In this document: positions 60,112-64,000 of the stretch, piece after piece
Numbering within the stretch: the first letter of the stretch is position 1
Layout: each line of letters begins with the position of its first letter
DNA from: Enterococcus sp. 9E7_DIV0242
GTDB taxonomy: Bacteria; Bacillota; Bacilli; Lactobacillales; Enterococcaceae
Assembly (NCBI RefSeq): GCF_002140975.2
Contig: NZ_CP147247.1
Span: 3,659,001 to 3,723,000, forward strand
Direction of reading: 5' to 3'
Length of the DNA: 64,000 nucleotides
Notes under the pieces: generated by a model
Database searches by the model: none
Seen by the model: the letters and a program-made list of their open reading frames with translations, nothing else
What the model was told of the DNA's origin: nothing
Program-made: the position numbers and the translations under genes

Positions 60112-60150
60112 AAACAGGGAGTGGAATTTCTGAAATTCCACTCCCTGTTT
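60112..60150. terminator. bidirectional terminator
   Basis: A near-perfect 18-bp stem AAACAGGGAGTGGAATTT / AAATTCCACTCCCTGTTT (60112-60150) has a very short loop. It separates the thioredoxin-like gene from the convergent transglutaminase gene. Confidence 0.9.
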
Positions 60151-60157
60151 ATTGCTC

Positions 60158-62341
60158 TCAATGCTTATTTTTACCTAGATAGACTAGAAGCTTGGCTACT
60201 TGATCGAGTAAGGTAGTCCAAACCGCTTTATCCGACGGTTGCTTGCCATAAACGATTTCTTCATAAAGAGAAGTTAAAGAAATGAAGCTTCCCTCAAATA
60301 ACGGATACTCATGTTCAAATCGCTGTGCATAGCGGTCCAAAGGTTCACTGTCAGCTCTAAGGGACCGATGCTCTGCTTGTTTTAGAAGCAGTAAGTAAGC
60401 TTTAGCAAAGTCATTTGGCTTGAGTCGTCGATAGAGCTGGTAACGAATCAACAGATGATAATTTTTCAAAAAGAAGCCTAACAGAATTGCAGCAAATAGG
60501 CTGCTACCAACAAGTAGCCATCTTAAGATAGAGCCCCATTGAGCTGTAGAAGTATCCTGCTGTTCAGCTTTATTCTCTGAAGACGCAGTTGTCGATGGTG
60601 TACTATTCTGCGCTTCGCTACTAGAAGCAGAAGTACTTGATTCTTGCGTTTCAGACGAATCAGAACTTTCTAAAGCAGGCTCATCAGGTGTATCTGGGTT
60701 ATCAAAGCTTGGTGTTGGTTCAAAAGGAACCCAACCATACCCCTCGAAATAAACCTCTGGCCAAGAATGTGCATGACTGTTTCTGATCGTGTATTCTTGA
60801 AGGTCGTCTTGCTGACCAGTTGCCTCTCCGGGAGCAAAGCCTTTAGCCCAGCGACTAGGGATACCTTGTGTTCGAAGCAGAACGATCATAGCTGTCGAAA
60901 AGTTATCACAATAGCCGACCCTTGACTCGAATAGAAAATGATCGACATAATCCTGGTCATTTTCCGGGTAAGTCGTGTCTGTTTTGGAATAGCGGAAAGC
61001 TTCATCTGTTTTTAAATAGTGCTCCACAGCCTTTACTTTTCCGTATAAACTGGTCTCACTCTGTGTCAGTTCGGCGGCTAATGCAATGGTACGCTCAGTA
61101 ACCGTGCGCGGAAGAATGAGCTGTTGAGCCATAGTTCCTTGCTCTACCAGTGTTTGCCAATCGGTCGATTTATTAAAGGAAACCTGTTGTAAATCGTTTT
61201 CGTCATACTCTGGCTCCTGCCAAGTCAGTTGGAGGTCTTTGGGTGCCTCCTTCAAATTGATTCGATTTTTCTCAGTGATCTCTTCAGCACCGCCGATTCG
61301 ATCAAGTGGCAGCTGCATCCTTCCATAGGCTTGCGGCAAGTAGCTGACAGCATCAGTAAAGCGCAATTGAATAGTAGTTTCCGGACCGAGTGCGCCAAGA
61401 TACTCGGGATCTTCAAGAATCAAAGATTCCTGGTTGCCGATAAAATGGAGTGAAGGTGAAAAGGACTCCCAGCCTTTTCCAGTGTAAGTGTCTTTCGTTT
61501 CAACACGCCAGTAATGCGCATCCTGCTGTAGGGCAGTAAAGACCACTGAAGCATCGTCAAGCAATGCCCCGCCTAATTGCTGGTCATTCTCGCTAAAGCC
61601 ACTTTTTGAAAGCCCCGATTGTCCATATTGAGCAATGTGCTGATATAAGCCAAGCCTATTAACAGATTCTCGGATAGCACCGGTCTGCATAAATAGAAAA
61701 CTTCTTGTTTGAGGTACCAGAAGTTGAAAAGAATAAGTAGCACCTACAAATAGAGCAAAAACAATCAAACTCAGGAAAAATACTTTGCTTTTTAGGAAGA
61801 AGCTCAAATCATTTGGATAACGCTTCAGTTGATGGAAAAGTAGTGATAGGACAGTAATCAAAAGTAATGTATTACCCAATTGTAATTGATTAAAAGCGAC
61901 AAGCAGCAAATGATACCCAACGATCAACAAGTAACTTAACCACAGACGCTCATAATGAATCATCAAGACAGCTAAAGCAATCAGGAAAAACAGAATAATC
62001 ACCAGTGCAATTGTTTGAGGCATATAGCTTAATTCACCCGATACGATTTGATTGTAAGCCAGCATGACTTCATCGAAGAAAGCCGTGATCCATTGGAGAC
62101 TGAATACCTGGTCTAAAGGGAAATAGCTGTACAGTAAAACCAAATAACTGATCAGATAGAACGGAAAGGTGATCAGAAAATTCTTGAATAGTAGTGTGAC
62201 TAGGCAAATAACAGCCAACACAGCAAGGAATAGAGGACTATTTTCCAACTGGTAAACCTCAAGAAATGGTGGACTGGCAACAATCAGAATCAAATAAGTC
62301 AATAGAGCGAAGAACCAGTTTTGCTGTATACGTTCCTTCAT
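60158..62341 (-). CDS. transglutaminase-like membrane protein
   Basis: This 727-aa protein has about six transmembrane helices at the N-terminus, a periplasm-facing transglutaminase-like core, a Ser/Thr-rich linker (about 545-590), one more transmembrane helix (about 605-625) and a C-terminal cytoplasmic tail. The core carries VGYCDNFSTAMIVLLRTQGIPSRWAKGF with the catalytic Cys, then SHAHSWPEVYFEGYGWVPFEPTPSF with the His and acid. The start is ATG 62341, after GGAGGTG. It overlaps the DUF58 gene by four bases. The MoxR-DUF58-transglutaminase trio is a common conserved operon of unknown but envelope-related role. Confidence 0.9.
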   Translation of the reverse strand: MKERIQQNWFFALLTYLILIVASPPFLEVYQLENSPLFLAVLAVICLVTLLFKNFLITFPFYLISYLVLLYSYFPLDQVFSLQWITAFFDEVMLAYNQIVSGELSYMPQTIALVIILFFLIALAVLMIHYERLWLSYLLIVGYHLLLVAFNQLQLGNTLLLITVLSLLFHQLKRYPNDLSFFLKSKVFFLSLIVFALFVGATYSFQLLVPQTRSFLFMQTGAIRESVNRLGLYQHIAQYGQSGLSKSGFSENDQQLGGALLDDASVVFTALQQDAHYWRVETKDTYTGKGWESFSPSLHFIGNQESLILEDPEYLGALGPETTIQLRFTDAVSYLPQAYGRMQLPLDRIGGAEEITEKNRINLKEAPKDLQLTWQEPEYDENDLQQVSFNKSTDWQTLVEQGTMAQQLILPRTVTERTIALAAELTQSETSLYGKVKAVEHYLKTDEAFRYSKTDTTYPENDQDYVDHFLFESRVGYCDNFSTAMIVLLRTQGIPSRWAKGFAPGEATGQQDDLQEYTIRNSHAHSWPEVYFEGYGWVPFEPTPSFDNPDTPDEPALESSDSSETQESSTSASSSEAQNSTPSTTASSENKAEQQDTSTAQWGSILRWLLVGSSLFAAILLGFFLKNYHLLIRYQLYRRLKPNDFAKAYLLLLKQAEHRSLRADSEPLDRYAQRFEHEYPLFEGSFISLTSLYEEIVYGKQPSDKAVWTTLLDQVAKLLVYLGKNKH

Positions 62342-63414
62342 TCTGTCACCTCCATTGGGGTGATATAGAAGACTTGTTCCTTCCATTGGAGACAAAGCTG
62401 GTCTGCATCAAAGGTGATGAGAAACACTTCATTGGTTCGACCGAGCGCTTTTAAGTGATTTTGCAGCCGTTCCGTTGGCTCAGGTGCAAAGATAAGCAGC
62501 TTCTTATTCGAATATGTAGGCATGTAAGGCTCTTCGGAAAAAGGCTGTAACACAGCGAATAGATTCTCGTTCAATGTTTCTACAGGGTAGTCAGCAAGGA
62601 GCTTTGTAGTATAGCTGATTTTTCCATCTAATAGGTGCATCATAGAATAATAAACAGAAAGCAGTTCTTCAAATCGTGCATGTTTCTGTCCATAAAAAAT
62701 CAAGCAGGCCTCTTGCTCCTGTTCCTGTTCGTATTCTTTTACAATCAGCTCGTTTCTTTTACTGGATTGTTTCCAATCGATCAACCGCAACGGATCGCCT
62801 GTTTGATGACTGCGGAAGTCGCGTATCGTGAATGTGCGATTGCCAAAAGAGGCATAAAAATTGGGTTGAACAGTCACAATCTTTTGGATTACTGCATTGG
62901 CTCGCTCTTTTTCCAACTTTGGTAATACGGAAAAAGGACCTGCCAGTGCTTGAATTGATCCTTTGGACAACAGCTGTAAAAAGTCGGTACTGTGAAAGAA
63001 TACCGGCAGCTCTGAAAAAAGACCTCTTGTTTCAGGCGTCCAGTGAAAAGATAAAATTTTTCGATTTCCTGTATAAGCCCAAAAGAAGGCCGGATTTGTT
63101 TTTGAAGTCGAGTGAAGTCTAAGCGTTAGAGCAAATAAAGGTAACAGTAGCGGACGATAGGTAAACATCTCTACGGTTAGTTGACTGGGATGTCCAGCTT
63201 GATAGGTACTACTTTCGAGCAGCACCAATTGAATTTTTTTATGGGACGGCAGCAAGCTGATCAGATTTCCAACCAACAAAAAGGTAAGGAAGAAAAAAAG
63301 TGTCCAGCCGCTAGCATTGTTAAAAATGACAGTGTAGAGAAAGAGTACTAAATAGAAGAACAAAACGAAAAGCATTCGTAAGCTGTTTTTCAGTAACTGT
63401 CTATTCATGCTCAT
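62338..63414 (-). CDS. DUF58 family protein
   Basis: This 358-aa protein has two transmembrane helices near the N-terminus (about 12-55) and a C-terminal DUF58 domain with [37 protein letters not shown], the diagnostic R-x-Y/F-x-x-GDxxRxIxW motif. It belongs to the family partnered with MoxR-type AAA ATPases. It overlaps the transglutaminase gene and the MoxR gene by four bases each. Its function is unknown; a role in surface protein or polymer handling is inferred from its partner. Confidence 0.9.
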   Translation of the reverse strand: MSMNRQLLKNSLRMLFVLFFYLVLFLYTVIFNNASGWTLFFFLTFLLVGNLISLLPSHKKIQLVLLESSTYQAGHPSQLTVEMFTYRPLLLPLFALTLRLHSTSKTNPAFFWAYTGNRKILSFHWTPETRGLFSELPVFFHSTDFLQLLSKGSIQALAGPFSVLPKLEKERANAVIQKIVTVQPNFYASFGNRTFTIRDFRSHQTGDPLRLIDWKQSSKRNELIVKEYEQEQEQEACLIFYGQKHARFEELLSVYYSMMHLLDGKISYTTKLLADYPVETLNENLFAVLQPFSEEPYMPTYSNKKLLIFAPEPTERLQNHLKALGRTNEVFLITFDADQLCLQWKEQVFYITPMEVTE

Positions 63415-64000
63415 CTCCTGACTGGAACTGGCACTCGCTTGATAATCTGTTCCAAGATTTCTTGTATCCGTTCAGTGGAAGAGTTTCTATTTTTCAGCAG
63501 CAGTCGGTGACCAAACACAGCGGGTAAAAGTTGCTGTAGGTCGTCAGGGGTGACAAAGGTTCTGCCGTTAGTAAACGCATAGGCCTTTGCAGCTTGCACG
63601 AAAGAGACTGTGCCCCTAGGACTAACCCCCAAAGCAATGCCATCGTGATTTCGTGTCGCATGTACCAATTGCAAGGCATAGCGCGCGATTTGAGGATCCA
63701 CATAGACCTCAGCTGCTAGCTGTTTCATTTCTGTGAGCTCTTTTGAGGTAATGACTTGGCGAACCTGTGCCAGTTTATTTTGTTGATTATTCAACAATAA
63801 GTCCAATTCATCTGAAAACTCCGGATAGCCAATGTGCAGTCGGAAAAGAAAACGGTCCAACTGTGCTTCCGGTAACGGATAGGTTCCTTCATATTCTATA
63901 GGGTTTTGCGTTGCCAAAACAAAAAAATGTTCATCTAACGGATGTGTATGATTGTCGATCGTCACATGATTTTCTGACATAGCTTCCAACAAGGCCGCCT
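63411..64000 (-). CDS. MoxR-family AAA+ ATPase (5' end beyond window)
   Basis: The last 195 or so residues of a MoxR-type ATPase are visible. They cover part of the AAA+ core from [15 protein letters not shown] through the [30 protein letters not shown] sensor and arginine-finger region, and the C-terminal helical domain with [19 protein letters not shown]. The N-terminal Walker A part lies past base 64000. MoxR ATPases act as chaperones for complex assembly. The gene is the first of the MoxR-DUF58-transglutaminase operon, with a four-base overlap to DUF58. Confidence 0.93.
   Translation of the reverse strand, partial: AALLEAMSENHVTIDNHTHPLDEHFFVLATQNPIEYEGTYPLPEAQLDRFLFRLHIGYPEFSDELDLLLNNQQNKLAQVRQVITSKELTEMKQLAAEVYVDPQIARYALQLVHATRNHDGIALGVSPRGTVSFVQAAKAYAFTNGRTFVTPDDLQQLLPAVFGHRLLLKNRNSSTERIQEILEQIIKRVPVPVRR

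Noticed and set aside
1..64000. CRISPR array, integrase or prophage genes, tRNA and rRNA genes
   Set aside because: No regularly spaced direct repeats, no integrase or phage structural genes and no convincing tRNA or rRNA sequence were seen on either strand.

Overview
The window is low-GC Firmicute DNA that reads as a chromosomal stretch from Enterococcus or a close relative. The evidence is the WxL-domain surface proteins with a DUF916/DUF3324 partner, strong AAGGAGG-type ribosome binding sites, catabolite-responsive (cre) boxes, an EfrAB/LmrCD-type heterodimeric ABC exporter, a PTS permease and an EF-P gene with lysine at the modification loop. The species cannot be fixed from the sequence alone.

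Region 1 (1-18.8 kb) is largely about the cell envelope. After the tail of an OmpR-type response regulator comes a WxL locus: a 1006-aa L-type-lectin WxL protein, a small wall-anchored protein with an atypical YPSTG sorting motif, two short WxL proteins, the DUF916/DUF3324 protein, a small membrane protein, two type I signal peptidases (the first with its catalytic Ser and Lys replaced by Ala and Arg) and a YfhO-type membrane protein. A complete retron follows: an msr-msd RNA gene with 19-nt a1/a2 repeats, a UAGC branch site and a branched msd, then a 335-aa retron reverse transcriptase. The first ATG of the open frame lies inside the RNA gene, so a naive gene call hides the RNA. No effector is co-transcribed. 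Two small membrane-protein genes, one with an XRE domain, converge on it. Then come a decayed stretch with a promoter-terminator pair that may make a small RNA, and an operon of one LytR-CpsA-Psr protein and two SEDS (FtsW/RodA) proteins.

Region 2 (18.8-30 kb) holds a zinc-ribbon protein, an unrecognised protein, a MarR-nitroreductase-DUF1304 operon, a second MarR regulator with a heterodimeric drug exporter, a cation diffusion facilitator, and a ThDP-dependent enzyme paired with a MEKHLA-domain protein.

Region 3 (30-51.6 kb) is catabolic. A LacI-controlled operon encodes a TIM-barrel isomerase, a KdgK-like kinase, a hexulose-phosphate-synthase-like protein, a SIS isomerase, a transporter, a hydantoinase/oxoprolinase-like protein and an HExxH protein. 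An IS110-family element with a likely bridge RNA is inserted between the kinase and the synthase. A second locus repeats the transporter, hydantoinase-like and HExxH genes behind an FAD oxidoreductase and a 176-bp tandem repeat, and is followed by a fructokinase-type ROK protein and an RpiR regulator. The repeated three-gene module looks like an undescribed functional unit.

Region 4 (51.8-64 kb) holds a hypothetical gene, efp, a LacI-controlled operon (PTS EIIC, heparinase-II/III-like lyase, cupin), an aldehyde dehydrogenase, a thioredoxin-like protein, and a MoxR-DUF58-transglutaminase operon running off the right edge. No tRNA, rRNA or CRISPR array was found. My coordinates for short sites may be off by one base.
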